DNA from: Treponema sp.
GTDB lineage: Bacteria; Spirochaetota; Spirochaetia; Treponematales; Treponemataceae
Reading direction: 5' to 3'
Assembly (NCBI GenBank): GCA_016287815.1
Contig: JAEEWW010000002.1
Span: forward strand, 18,234-82,233
DNA: 64,000 nt
Shown here: positions 17,361 through 25,584 of the stretch, piece by piece
Layout of the letters: every line of letters begins with the position of its first letter
How positions within the stretch are numbered: the stretch's first letter is position 1
The notes under the pieces: model-generated
Database searches by the model: none
What the model was told of the DNA's origin: nothing
Seen by the model: only the letters and a program-made list of their open reading frames with translations
Translations under genes and position numbers: made by a program

Positions 17361-19430
17361 ATGAAAAAAATAGTAAAATACTTAATCATTCTTGCATCAC
17401 TTTGCGTTTTCATTGCTGCGGATTTTTTTATTGTAAATAAAATAGCACGAAATTCATTTTCAGAAGCTGCAAATGATGAAATGAATCTTCATGCACAGCT
17501 TAGAACTGTTGAGTTTGAAGCAAGCATGAATGAACAGCTTACCTTAGTCCGGCAGATGGTAAAAACACCTTCTATCGTTCAGTTTCTAAAAAATCCTAAA
17601 AATCAGGAAATAAGAAAGGTTGCTTTTGAAGAATTTGAATCCTATCAAAAATCTTTTTTAAGTAAATCCGTATTCTGGACAAGTGATTTAGATAAGGAAT
17701 TCTGGAGTGATATGAAATATTCATATACGGTAAATCCAGATTCTCCTAACGATTACTGGTATAATATGACTCTTTATGAGACTGAAGAATACAATTTCAA
17801 CATTAACTATAACGAAGCACTCAATGCAACAATGCTTTGGGTAAATGCTGTAGTCCGCAATGAAAGCGGTAAGCCTATTGGTATGGCCGGAACGGGAATT
17901 CCTTTGCAGAGTTTTATTGATACAATGTTTAACGGGTTGTCAGAGTCTACTACTATGTATCTTTTTAATGATAAGGATGAAATTACCGGTGCTCTTGATT
18001 CTTCTATATTGAAGGATAAACTGAATATCTTTGATACGTTCCCGTATCTTAAAGAAATTGAATCAAAGCCTACAGAGCTTACAACAATACGAACACCAGA
18101 AGGAGATTACCTTCTTTCTCCTTTAAATCTTGTAAAATGGCATATGGCTTTGTTTACACCGTATACATTAAAGGATCATCTGCACTATGCAACATTACCG
18201 CTTATTCTAAGTATAGGAATTATAGTAATAGTCATAGCACTTGTTACAACAATCTTAAGTATTATTAACAGACTTAAAGTTCTTAAAAGCGCAATTCAGG
18301 AACTTTCAAGTGGAAATGCAGATTTAACAAAACGTGTAATTGTAAAAGGACATTCAACTTTTAAAGTATTTGATGAACTTGTAACAGAAGTAAACCGTTT
18401 TATTATAAAATTCCAGGAAATAATCGGCACGGTTAAAGAATCTGAAAAGAAACTTACAGTGGTTGGAGCTGATATGTCTTCAACTATGGAAAATACATCA
18501 AGTTCAATTAATGGAATTATTTCAAATATAGAAAGTGTACATTCTCAGATTGAGCGTCAGGCAGAGAATGTTCAGAATACGGCAACTGTTGTAAGTGAAA
18601 TTGCAAATAATATAGAAAATCTTGAAAGAATGATTCAGGGGCAGTCAGGAGGAGTTTCTTCGGCCTCAAGTGCTGTAGAAGAAATGGTTGCAAACATAAA
18701 GAGCGTAAACAAATCTGTGGACAGTATGGCAGACTCGTTCACTTCACTTGAAACTGAGTCGCAGCTTGGCCAGCAGAAGCAGAAAGCCGTAAATGAAAAG
18801 ATTCAGCAGATTGAAGAAAAGTCAATTATGCTTCAGGAAGCTAATACTGCAATTGCAAGCATTGCAAGTCAGACAAATCTTCTTGCCATGAATGCGGCAA
18901 TCGAAGCTGCCCACGCAGGCGAAGCCGGAAAAGGTTTTGCCGTTGTTGCTGACGAAATCCGTAAACTTTCAGAAACGTCTTCAACTCAGTCAAAGACAAT
19001 CGGAGAACAGCTTAAAAGCATACAGACTTCCATTATTGAAGTTGTTACTGCATCTCAGGAATCAAGTAAAAGTTTCAATGCAGTCTCAAGCGAAATTGCA
19101 CGTACTAATGACCTTGTAAAGCAGATAAAAATTGCAATGGAAGAGCAGAATGAAGGCAGTAAGCAGGTAATGGAAACGCTCCATACAATGAATGAAAGTA
19201 CGGAAGCAGTAAGTGAAGCAGCTCTGAAAATGACAGAAGGAAGTAAAGTAATTCTTTCTAATATAGATGGTCTGCAGGATTCAAGCCGTATGATTAAAGA
19301 AAGTATGGACGGTATGGCTTCCGGGGCAGATAAAATCAGTTCTTCAAGTTCAGAACTTTCTGCGGTTTCAGAAAGAATGAAAGGTTCTATTGCTGAAATC
19401 GGCGGTCAGATGGATCAGTTTACGGTATAG
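17361..19430 (+). CDS. Methyl-accepting chemotaxis protein
   Basis: 689 residues in receptor order: N-terminal membrane helix (about 6-28), a periplasmic sensor of about 250 residues with Cache-like features ([38 protein letters not shown]), a second membrane helix (about 275-300), HAMP (about 300-355), and a long helical signalling domain with the conserved hairpin tip [34 protein letters not shown] (about 500-535). It controls CheA and flagellar switching. The ligand is unknown, though Cache sensors often bind amino or organic acids. Shine-Dalgarno AGGAAGG. It shares the sequence of its tip with the receptor at 52576-54396. Confidence 0.95.
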   Translation: MKKIVKYLIILASLCVFIAADFFIVNKIARNSFSEAANDEMNLHAQLRTVEFEASMNEQLTLVRQMVKTPSIVQFLKNPKNQEIRKVAFEEFESYQKSFLSKSVFWTSDLDKEFWSDMKYSYTVNPDSPNDYWYNMTLYETEEYNFNINYNEALNATMLWVNAVVRNESGKPIGMAGTGIPLQSFIDTMFNGLSESTTMYLFNDKDEITGALDSSILKDKLNIFDTFPYLKEIESKPTELTTIRTPEGDYLLSPLNLVKWHMALFTPYTLKDHLHYATLPLILSIGIIVIVIALVTTILSIINRLKVLKSAIQELSSGNADLTKRVIVKGHSTFKVFDELVTEVNRFIIKFQEIIGTVKESEKKLTVVGADMSSTMENTSSSINGIISNIESVHSQIERQAENVQNTATVVSEIANNIENLERMIQGQSGGVSSASSAVEEMVANIKSVNKSVDSMADSFTSLETESQLGQQKQKAVNEKIQQIEEKSIMLQEANTAIASIASQTNLLAMNAAIEAAHAGEAGKGFAVVADEIRKLSETSSTQSKTIGEQLKSIQTSIIEVVTASQESSKSFNAVSSEIARTNDLVKQIKIAMEEQNEGSKQVMETLHTMNESTEAVSEAALKMTEGSKVILSNIDGLQDSSRMIKESMDGMASGADKISSSSSELSAVSERMKGSIAEIGGQMDQFTV

Positions 19431-19443
19431 TAACTCAATCATC

Positions 19444-19494
19444 TGCGCTAAAATCTGCGCGCGTATCCGCGCTTATGCGGCAGATTTTAGCGCA
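19444..19494. other. Long perfect inverted repeat between convergent genes
   Basis: Fifteen-base perfect arms (TGCGCTAAAATCTGC and its complement, 19444-19458 and 19480-19494) around a 21-nt loop that can form its own GCGCG/CGCGC hairpin. It lies just after the chemotaxis receptor stop, and its right arm contains the stop codon of the opposing methyltransferase. No T-run on either side. It probably ends or protects both convergent transcripts. Confidence 0.7.
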
Positions 19495-20659
19495 CATTCT
19501 CATTTATGCGGCAAATCTTCCAGCAGCGGTGCGGTTTTGCATTCTTGTAATCTTCAGGAATTGTCTGTGCGGTTATGTCATGGACAGTAACTTCTGAGTC
19601 TATTCCGTTTATAAGGCTTTCATCAAAACTTAAGCGGCGGCTATTGGTTGAAAAATACAAAATTCCTTTTGGCGTAAGAAGAGAAACACATTTATTTACA
19701 AGTTCGCTCCAGTCGCGGTTAATGTCGAGTGTGTTTCGTGTTTTTTTAGAATTGCTGAAAGTCGGCGGATCTAAAATGATTATGTCAAAGCGGTTTGTGC
19801 CGTCTACTTTCCCGCTTGCCGTAAGGCTTGGAACTTCCGCATTTTTCTGATTTAAAAAGCCTGTTACGTCAGCGCGTGTAAAAACGTATTTGCTTTCGTT
19901 TGAAATGTCAAAGCCGTTTAACTGCATGTTCTGTTTTGCCCTTTCAAGATATGTGTTGCTTAAATCAACCGATTCAACGCGCTTTGCTTTTCCTTCCGCG
20001 GCATAAACAGAAAAAGAAGCCGTATAACAGAAAAGATTTAAAACTGATTTTCCGCTGCATGTTTCGCGGATTGTATTTCTTAAAGGCCGATGGTCAAAAA
20101 ATAAGCCTGAATCAAGATAATCAGAAAGATTTACGGTAAAAATCTGTCCCTGTTCCTGTACAATGCCTGAAACTGTTTTTTCAGGTGAAAAATAAGTTTT
20201 TACGCCGTTTTCTTCTGCCTTTCCATACTGGCTTCCGCCTTTGGCATGGCATCTTGCCTTTACGATTATGTGATTTTCGTCTAAGTGAAGAACGTCGCTG
20301 GCAGCTTTTGTCATAGTTAAAAGCCATTGTTTTTCTTCTTCTTCGGATTTTTCGTAAGGGCGTTCATATAAAAAAATGGTAAGATACTGGCGGCTTTGCG
20401 CTTCTTTTATTGCCGTCTGGTCATTTGCAGATTCTGCTTCCCGCTGGTTGTTCATAAACATTGCGCAGGAAACGGTGTCCGTTATGTCGGACGGAAGAAA
20501 CTCATATAAATCGCAGGCTAAAGGAATCTCCGGGATGTCGCGGTCGTAAAGACGGAAACAGGTTACGCGCTGTTTTCGTGCCCATTTACGCAAAAGCCGG
20601 TATTTTTTTGAAAGCCGGTTTGAAAAAAGTTCCGCCTGATATGTATTTGAATTGTTCAT
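19487..20659 (-). CDS. RlmK-like 23S rRNA (guanine-N7) methyltransferase, single-domain
   Basis: 390 residues from the ATG at 20659, which has GGAG seven bases upstream; the track's start at 20713 adds 18 residues without a ribosome site. The sequence follows the C-terminal (RlmK) half of E. coli RlmKL: ELFSNRLSKKYRLLRKWARKQ, CFRLYDRDIPEIPLACDLYE, YLDSGLFFDHRPLR, SAM loop VLNLFCYTASFSVYAA, ILDPPTFSNSKK and YFSTNSRRLSFDE. RlmK makes m7G2069 in 23S rRNA. The RlmL/THUMP half is absent, as in other stand-alone homologues, so the target base is inferred. Confidence 0.85.
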   Translation of the reverse strand: MNNSNTYQAELFSNRLSKKYRLLRKWARKQRVTCFRLYDRDIPEIPLACDLYEFLPSDITDTVSCAMFMNNQREAESANDQTAIKEAQSRQYLTIFLYERPYEKSEEEEKQWLLTMTKAASDVLHLDENHIIVKARCHAKGGSQYGKAEENGVKTYFSPEKTVSGIVQEQGQIFTVNLSDYLDSGLFFDHRPLRNTIRETCSGKSVLNLFCYTASFSVYAAEGKAKRVESVDLSNTYLERAKQNMQLNGFDISNESKYVFTRADVTGFLNQKNAEVPSLTASGKVDGTNRFDIIILDPPTFSNSKKTRNTLDINRDWSELVNKCVSLLTPKGILYFSTNSRRLSFDESLINGIDSEVTVHDITAQTIPEDYKNAKPHRCWKICRINENVR

Positions 20660-20888
20660 TAAAAGCTCCGGGATATTTAGAATAACCTCATTATAACGAA
20701 TCTTTCTGTACAATTTTGTGTACTATCACAAAAGCCCGTGACACATGTCACAAGAGAACCGGTGTCGTTGGTTTGCAAGCATGTTTTTCTTAATTTAATT
20801 CCGGTTCTATTGTGCATGGTCACTGTCTTTTGTTTTCGTACCCAAAATCTCTGCGACAGTTGGTTATAATGCGTTTATACTCGTATAC

Positions 20889-20917
20889 TATACATAAATC
20901 CATATAAAGTATATACT
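20889..20917 (+). promoter_or_regulatory. Promoter region of the DEAD-box helicase
   Basis: TATACA, a 17-bp spacer and TATACT, the -10 ending 10 nt before the ATG at 20928 with no Shine-Dalgarno sequence. Other -10-like words (TATAAT near 20863, TATACT near 20875) lie upstream, so several transcription starts are possible. Confidence 0.45.
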
Positions 20918-20927
20918 TTGCGACTAT

Positions 20928-22625
20928 ATGGATTTCTTAGAATTTTCCCTGCATGAGGATTTACAGAAAGGCATAACTGCTGCAGGTTATGTTTCATGCA
21001 CTCCTGTTCAGGAACAGGTTTTAAAGACAGCGTCAGACGGTGCCGACTTGTATGTTCAGTCCCAGACCGGCACAGGGAAAACTGCAGCGTATCTTATTTC
21101 AGTTTCGCAGGAAATGCTTGCAAAAGAAGAAAATGCAGGAAAGAAACTGTTGATTTTGGTTCCTACCCGTGAACTTGCCGTTCAGGTTGAGGAAGAAGCA
21201 AAAACTCTGTTAGGTGCAACAAAACTTAAGGCCTATAGTTTTTACGGTGGAGTAGGTTACGAAAAACAGGTTGCCGCATTAAAAAGAGATGTAGACATTA
21301 TTATCGGTACACCTGGCCGTGTAATTGATTTAATCGAAGGCGGACAGATGTCACTTGAAAAAGTCGGCTTCCTTGTAGTTGATGAAGCAGACCGTATGTT
21401 CGATATGGGCTTTTATCCGGATTTAAGAAAACTTTTAAAGCATTTGCCGGAAGCCGAAAACCGTCAGACAATGCTTTTTTCTGCCACACTCAATTCTTAC
21501 GTAAAAAATCTTGCATGGGAATATACCCGTGATGCAAAAGAAATTACTATTGAAGCAGAAAATATTGTTGTTTCAGAAATTGATCAGGAACTTCTTCATG
21601 TTTCAAGCGATGAAAAAGTAAAGCTTTTAATCGGAATTATGAACAGGGAAAAGCCTGTAAGCTGTATTATCTTCTGTAATACAAAGCGGGGCTGCGAAGT
21701 TCTTGGAAAGCGCCTAAAAATTAACGGAATTGAAAGTGACTATTTAATCGGTGATATGCCGCAGTCTAAACGTCTTAAGGTTCTTGAAAATTTCAAAGAA
21801 GGGAAGGTTCCTGTTCTTGTTGCAACTGATGTCGCAGCGCGCGGAATCGACGTTTCTGACCTTCAGATGGTAGTTAATTACGATTTGCCTAATGAAGCAG
21901 AAAATTATGTTCACCGCATCGGTCGTACAGCCAGAGCAGGAAAATCCGGCAAAGCCTATACATTCTGCAGTGAACAGGATGTTTACAATCTTCCAGCAAT
22001 TGAACGTTTTATTGACATGCAGATTCCTGCAAATGTTGCAGATCCTGCCTTGCTTGGTGAAGATAAAAGCGAAGGCATTTATATTAAAACCGAAAACTGG
22101 CATGAAGATTCCTATGATGAAGATTCACGCTATGGTGCAAGAGGCCGCAGAGGCCGCTCAGATTCTGCCAGAGGTGGAAGACGTGGACGCGATTCTGAAC
22201 GTGCAGGAAGAAGTGACCGCCGCTCAAGCCGCTTAAGCCGTGATGAAAAAATGGCAGGCCGCAGAACCCGTTCCGGCGATGAAAAGAATAATGATCGCAG
22301 GCAGAGCCGCCGCATGACATCTCCTGAAGAGCTTAAAGCACTTGAAAACCTTTCTTTTGAAGAGCGCATGAAGCTCTATAAAGAAAAATACGCATCAAAA
22401 TCTTCTGAAGCAGAATCAGGAAATGCAAAATCCGGCAAGGCTCGATATGATAAAAATTCAAGCCGTAAGCGTCCGGATAAAAAATATGCAGACAAAAATT
22501 ACCGGTTCGATAGAAACGGAACAAACCGCAACGGACAAAATCGAAATGGACAGAAATCTGCCCGTGGTCTTGATTCACGCAAAGGCTTGTTTTCAAAAAT
22601 TCTTTCATTTTTTAAGGGAAAGTAG
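20928..22625 (+). CDS. DEAD-box RNA helicase with basic C-terminal tail
   Basis: 565 residues. The helicase core shows the Q motif (CTPVQEQVL), motif I SQTGTGKTAA, Ia PTRELAVQ, motif II VVDEADRMFDMGF, motif III FSATL, V VATDVAARGIDV and VI HRIGRTARAGKSG. After residue 390 comes an Arg/Gly/Ser/Asp-rich tail (GRRGRSDSARGGRRGRDSER), then an Asn/Arg/Lys-rich end, a typical unstructured RNA-binding tail. Such helicases remodel ribosomal or messenger RNA, often in the cold. The gene lacks a Shine-Dalgarno sequence (see promoter). An ABC-F gene follows after 86 bp. Confidence 0.95.
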   Translation: MDFLEFSLHEDLQKGITAAGYVSCTPVQEQVLKTASDGADLYVQSQTGTGKTAAYLISVSQEMLAKEENAGKKLLILVPTRELAVQVEEEAKTLLGATKLKAYSFYGGVGYEKQVAALKRDVDIIIGTPGRVIDLIEGGQMSLEKVGFLVVDEADRMFDMGFYPDLRKLLKHLPEAENRQTMLFSATLNSYVKNLAWEYTRDAKEITIEAENIVVSEIDQELLHVSSDEKVKLLIGIMNREKPVSCIIFCNTKRGCEVLGKRLKINGIESDYLIGDMPQSKRLKVLENFKEGKVPVLVATDVAARGIDVSDLQMVVNYDLPNEAENYVHRIGRTARAGKSGKAYTFCSEQDVYNLPAIERFIDMQIPANVADPALLGEDKSEGIYIKTENWHEDSYDEDSRYGARGRRGRSDSARGGRRGRDSERAGRSDRRSSRLSRDEKMAGRRTRSGDEKNNDRRQSRRMTSPEELKALENLSFEERMKLYKEKYASKSSEAESGNAKSGKARYDKNSSRKRPDKKYADKNYRFDRNGTNRNGQNRNGQKSARGLDSRKGLFSKILSFFKGK

Positions 22626-22661
22626 CCTTTATGCAATTCTGTACTGCCTGCAACAAACCTC

Positions 22662-22684
22662 GCTAGAAACTTGCGAATGCGGGC
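22662..22684. repeat. Fragment of a dispersed intergenic repeat
   Basis: CGCTAGAAACTTGCGAATGC in the helicase/ABC-F gap matches the reverse complement of the repeat at 25332-25502, apart from a 4-base deletion and one mismatch. It appears to be a shortened copy. Confidence 0.5.
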
Positions 22685-22711
22685 GCGCGGATTCTTTATA
22701 GGAGAAATTAA

Positions 22712-24364
22712 TTGATTACAGTTTCAGACGTTAGTGTACACTTTAGCGAAAAACCGCTTTTCAAAGACGTAAACTTAAAATTTACCAACGGTAACTGTTA
22801 TGGAATTACAGGTGCCAATGGAGCCGGAAAATCAACTTTTTTGAAGGTGCTTTCAGGTGAACTTGAGCATGATTCTGGTACTATCAACATAACTACCGGC
22901 GAGCGCATGGCTGTATTAAAGCAGGATCACTTTGCTTACGACAAATATTCTGTAAAAGATACAGTAATGATGGGCTTCCCGAAACTTTATGAGCTTACCA
23001 AAGCCATTGATGAAATTTATGCAAAGCCTGATTTTTCTGACGAAGACGGAATGAAAGCCGCTGACATGCAGGCAGAATTCGGTGAGCTCGGCGGATACGA
23101 AGCAGAAAATCAGATTGAACAGATGCTTTCAGGCCTTGGTCTGGAAGAAGAATTCCATGACAAGATGATGAGCGACCTTGATGAATCTCAGAAGGTTCGT
23201 GTATTGCTTGCACAGGCAATTTTCGGAAATCCTGACATTCTTTTATTGGATGAACCTACAAACGGTCTTGATATTGAATCTATCACCTGGCTTGAAAACT
23301 TCCTTCTGGAATTTGAAAATACGGTAATCGTTGTAAGCCACGACCGCCACTTCTTGAATACGGTTTGTACATTTATCTGCGATATCGACTACGGAAAAAT
23401 TACTCAGTTTGCCGGAAACTATGATTTCTGGTATCAGATGACTCAGGTATTGCAGCGTCAGGCAAAAGAAGCTCAGAAAAAAGCTGAAGACAAGATGAAG
23501 GACTTAAAGGAATTTATCCTCCGGTTCAGTTCAAATGCTGCAAAATCAAAGCAGGCCACAAGCCGCAAAAAGATTTACGATAAAATTGCTCAGTCAATTG
23601 AAGACTTGCCTGTTTCTACGCGCAAATTCCCTTATGTAAACTTTAAGGCAGACCGTGAAATTGGTAACAATGTTCTTGAAATCCGTAACCTTAATTATAA
23701 GGATGAAGAAGGAACTCAGCTTTTAAAGGATTTCAGCCTTACGGTTCAGCGTACAGACAAAATTGCTTTTGTTGGAATTGAACATAATTCAATTTCTGCT
23801 TTGTTCGATATTATTAACGAAGTTAAAAAGCCTGAATCAGGTGAATTTTTCTGGGGACAGACAACAAGCCATACTTATTTGCCGCGTGATAATTCTTCAT
23901 ATTTTGCAAATGATTACAATATTACGGACTGGCTTAAACAGTATTCAAAAGAACAGGATGATGCTTACGTTCGCGGCTTCCTTGGCCGAATGCTTTTTTC
24001 CGGTGATGAATCACTTAAAAAGGTAAAGGTTCTTTCCGGTGGTGAAAAAGTGCGCTGTATGCTTTCTAAGCTCATGTTGAGCGGAGCCAACGTAATCACT
24101 TTGGATGACCCGACAAACCATCTTGACCTTGAAGCAATTCAGTCTTTGAACGAAGCCTTAACTGATTTTTCCGGCGTTGTATTGTTTGAAAGCCACGACC
24201 ATGAATTTATTCAGTCGATTGCAAATAGAATCGTTGAAATTACACCGAACGGTATAATTGACCGTATGATGAGTTTTGATGATTATATTAAAGATGAGCA
24301 GGTTCTTGAACTCCGAAAGAAACTTTACGAAGGAACCGGCAAAAAGCTGAAATTCAGAATTTAG
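22712..24364 (+). CDS. ABC-F family ATPase (YbiT-like) with one degenerate nucleotide site
   Basis: 550 residues, two ABC domains joined by a charged helical linker (about 245-300), no membrane segments: the ABC-F layout of ribosome-binding ATPases. TTG start with AGGAG seven bases upstream. NBD1 has an intact Walker A GANGAGKST (34-42) and Walker B LLLDEPTNGLD, but its signature is SDLDESQK instead of LSGGQ. NBD2 has an intact signature LSGGEK (about 440) but no Walker A (GIEHNSISAL, about 354-363), and its catalytic Glu is Asp (LDDPTNHLD). ABC-F proteins act at the ribosomal E site in translation quality control or antibiotic protection. Only one of the two composite ATP sites looks functional here. 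Confidence 0.9.
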   Translation: MITVSDVSVHFSEKPLFKDVNLKFTNGNCYGITGANGAGKSTFLKVLSGELEHDSGTINITTGERMAVLKQDHFAYDKYSVKDTVMMGFPKLYELTKAIDEIYAKPDFSDEDGMKAADMQAEFGELGGYEAENQIEQMLSGLGLEEEFHDKMMSDLDESQKVRVLLAQAIFGNPDILLLDEPTNGLDIESITWLENFLLEFENTVIVVSHDRHFLNTVCTFICDIDYGKITQFAGNYDFWYQMTQVLQRQAKEAQKKAEDKMKDLKEFILRFSSNAAKSKQATSRKKIYDKIAQSIEDLPVSTRKFPYVNFKADREIGNNVLEIRNLNYKDEEGTQLLKDFSLTVQRTDKIAFVGIEHNSISALFDIINEVKKPESGEFFWGQTTSHTYLPRDNSSYFANDYNITDWLKQYSKEQDDAYVRGFLGRMLFSGDESLKKVKVLSGGEKVRCMLSKLMLSGANVITLDDPTNHLDLEAIQSLNEALTDFSGVVLFESHDHEFIQSIANRIVEITPNGIIDRMMSFDDYIKDEQVLELRKKLYEGTGKKLKFRI

Positions 24365-24377
24365 TTTTTGGAAAAAA

Positions 24378-25295
24378 ATGGCAAAATCATATTTATTTTT
24401 TGACATTGAATGTGCCAACATGTTTGACGGTGTCGGCAAAATGTGCTCTTTCGGTTATGTTCTCACTGACGAGGAATTCAATATTTTGGATTCTGACGAT
24501 GTTGTAATGAACCCCGAAACAGAGTTTGACTGGTATCTTTTTTCGCCAAAAAATAAATGTCCGCTTGCCTATTCAAAAGATTATTTCCGTTCAAAGCCAA
24601 GTTTCCCGGCTTTTTACAAGCCTATAAAAAATCTTATGGAAGCTCCAGGAAGAAAAATCATAGGTTTTGGTTCTGCCGGCGACTTAGGTTTCGTTGTAAG
24701 TGCCTGCGAGCGTTACGGACTTCCTGACATAAATTTTTCTGTTTACGATATTGCGACGATTGTAAATCAGGCTAAAAATGACAAAAAAGGTCTTGTTGAC
24801 TGGTGTGCTGCTTACAACGTTGATGTTTCAAAATTAACGGCACATAAAAGCAGTGACGATGCCATGATGACAATGCTTCTGGCAAAGGCTTTTTGTGCTG
24901 AACAGAATCTTACAATGGAAGAAGTTCTTGAACAAAACAAAGGCATAAAACTTTCTGTAGAAAAGTATCTGGAACAGAGAGAATATAAACTTTACGTTGA
25001 CGATTTAACTAAAAAAATAAATGAGCTTTACGGCAAAAAAAGCCGTGCTCCGCTTACTCACCGTTTAAAAGGCGAATACGCATTCGGTTTTAAGGTGAAA
25101 TCTGAAATTGACGAAGCATTCAGGCTTGCAAACCTTGTTTACAAGCACGGCGGAATGCTTATGAAAAACCTTAAAAAATCAGGCACAGTTATAATGAAGG
25201 ATGATTCTTTGGACGAAGTAATTTCCGGCATGAAAAAGCGCGGCCTTTCTGTTCTTACGATTTCAGAATTTGATGAACTTGTAAGAATGGAATAG
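24378..25295 (+). CDS. DEDDh 3'-5' exonuclease with C-terminal BRCT-like domain
   Basis: 305 residues. The N-terminal DnaQ-like fold has Exo I FFDIECA (Asp9, Glu11), an Exo II-like GFGSAGDLGF and Exo III HKSSDDA (His156, Asp160), i.e. a DEDDh 3'-5' exonuclease. Residues 165-215 form a charged linker. The last 85 residues (YAFGFKVKSEIDEAFRLANL...GTVIMKDDSLDE...LTISEFDELV) resemble a BRCT domain, as in DNA ligases and some epsilon-like exonucleases. It could be a DNA-repair or RNA-trimming nuclease. The gene follows the ABC-F gene by 13 bp, so the two probably share an mRNA. Confidence 0.75.
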   Translation: MAKSYLFFDIECANMFDGVGKMCSFGYVLTDEEFNILDSDDVVMNPETEFDWYLFSPKNKCPLAYSKDYFRSKPSFPAFYKPIKNLMEAPGRKIIGFGSAGDLGFVVSACERYGLPDINFSVYDIATIVNQAKNDKKGLVDWCAAYNVDVSKLTAHKSSDDAMMTMLLAKAFCAEQNLTMEEVLEQNKGIKLSVEKYLEQREYKLYVDDLTKKINELYGKKSRAPLTHRLKGEYAFGFKVKSEIDEAFRLANLVYKHGGMLMKNLKKSGTVIMKDDSLDEVISGMKKRGLSVLTISEFDELVRME

Positions 25296-25331
25296 GGCAG
25301 TTTCCCCTGTCACCCCGCACTTGCCTGTCCT

Positions 25332-25502
25332 CCGGATTCGCAACGAAGTTTCTAGCGCTTGATCCGGGGTTTCATAATGACTTCATCCAACCTAAATCAG
25401 GAGATGCTGAATCAAGTTCAGCATGACGCCCTCTGTCACCCCGGATTCGCAACGAAGTTTCTAGCGCTTGATCCGGAATCTCCTAATGACTTCATTCAAC
25501 CT
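25332..25502. repeat. 62-bp direct repeat pair with palindromic ends plus a stem-loop element between
   Basis: Two near-identical 62-bp copies (25332-25393 and 25441-25502, offset 109 bp). Each begins with a 36-bp block bounded by CCGGAT and ATCCGG and ends in AATGACTTCATYCAACCT. Between them sits a perfect stem TGCTGAA/TTCAGCA (5-nt loop), part of the GTCATGCTGA...CAGCATCTCCT family also found at 42662. This accounts for most of the 289-bp gap. The remainder (25503-25584) is A/T-rich and holds the phosphatase Shine-Dalgarno sequence. Confidence 0.8.
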
Positions 25503-25584
25503 ATAAAAAATACAAAGCCCTTTTTTTTGCAAAAATAAAAATAGTGTTATAATTATTAACAGGAATTATTCAGGAGAACTCAGA

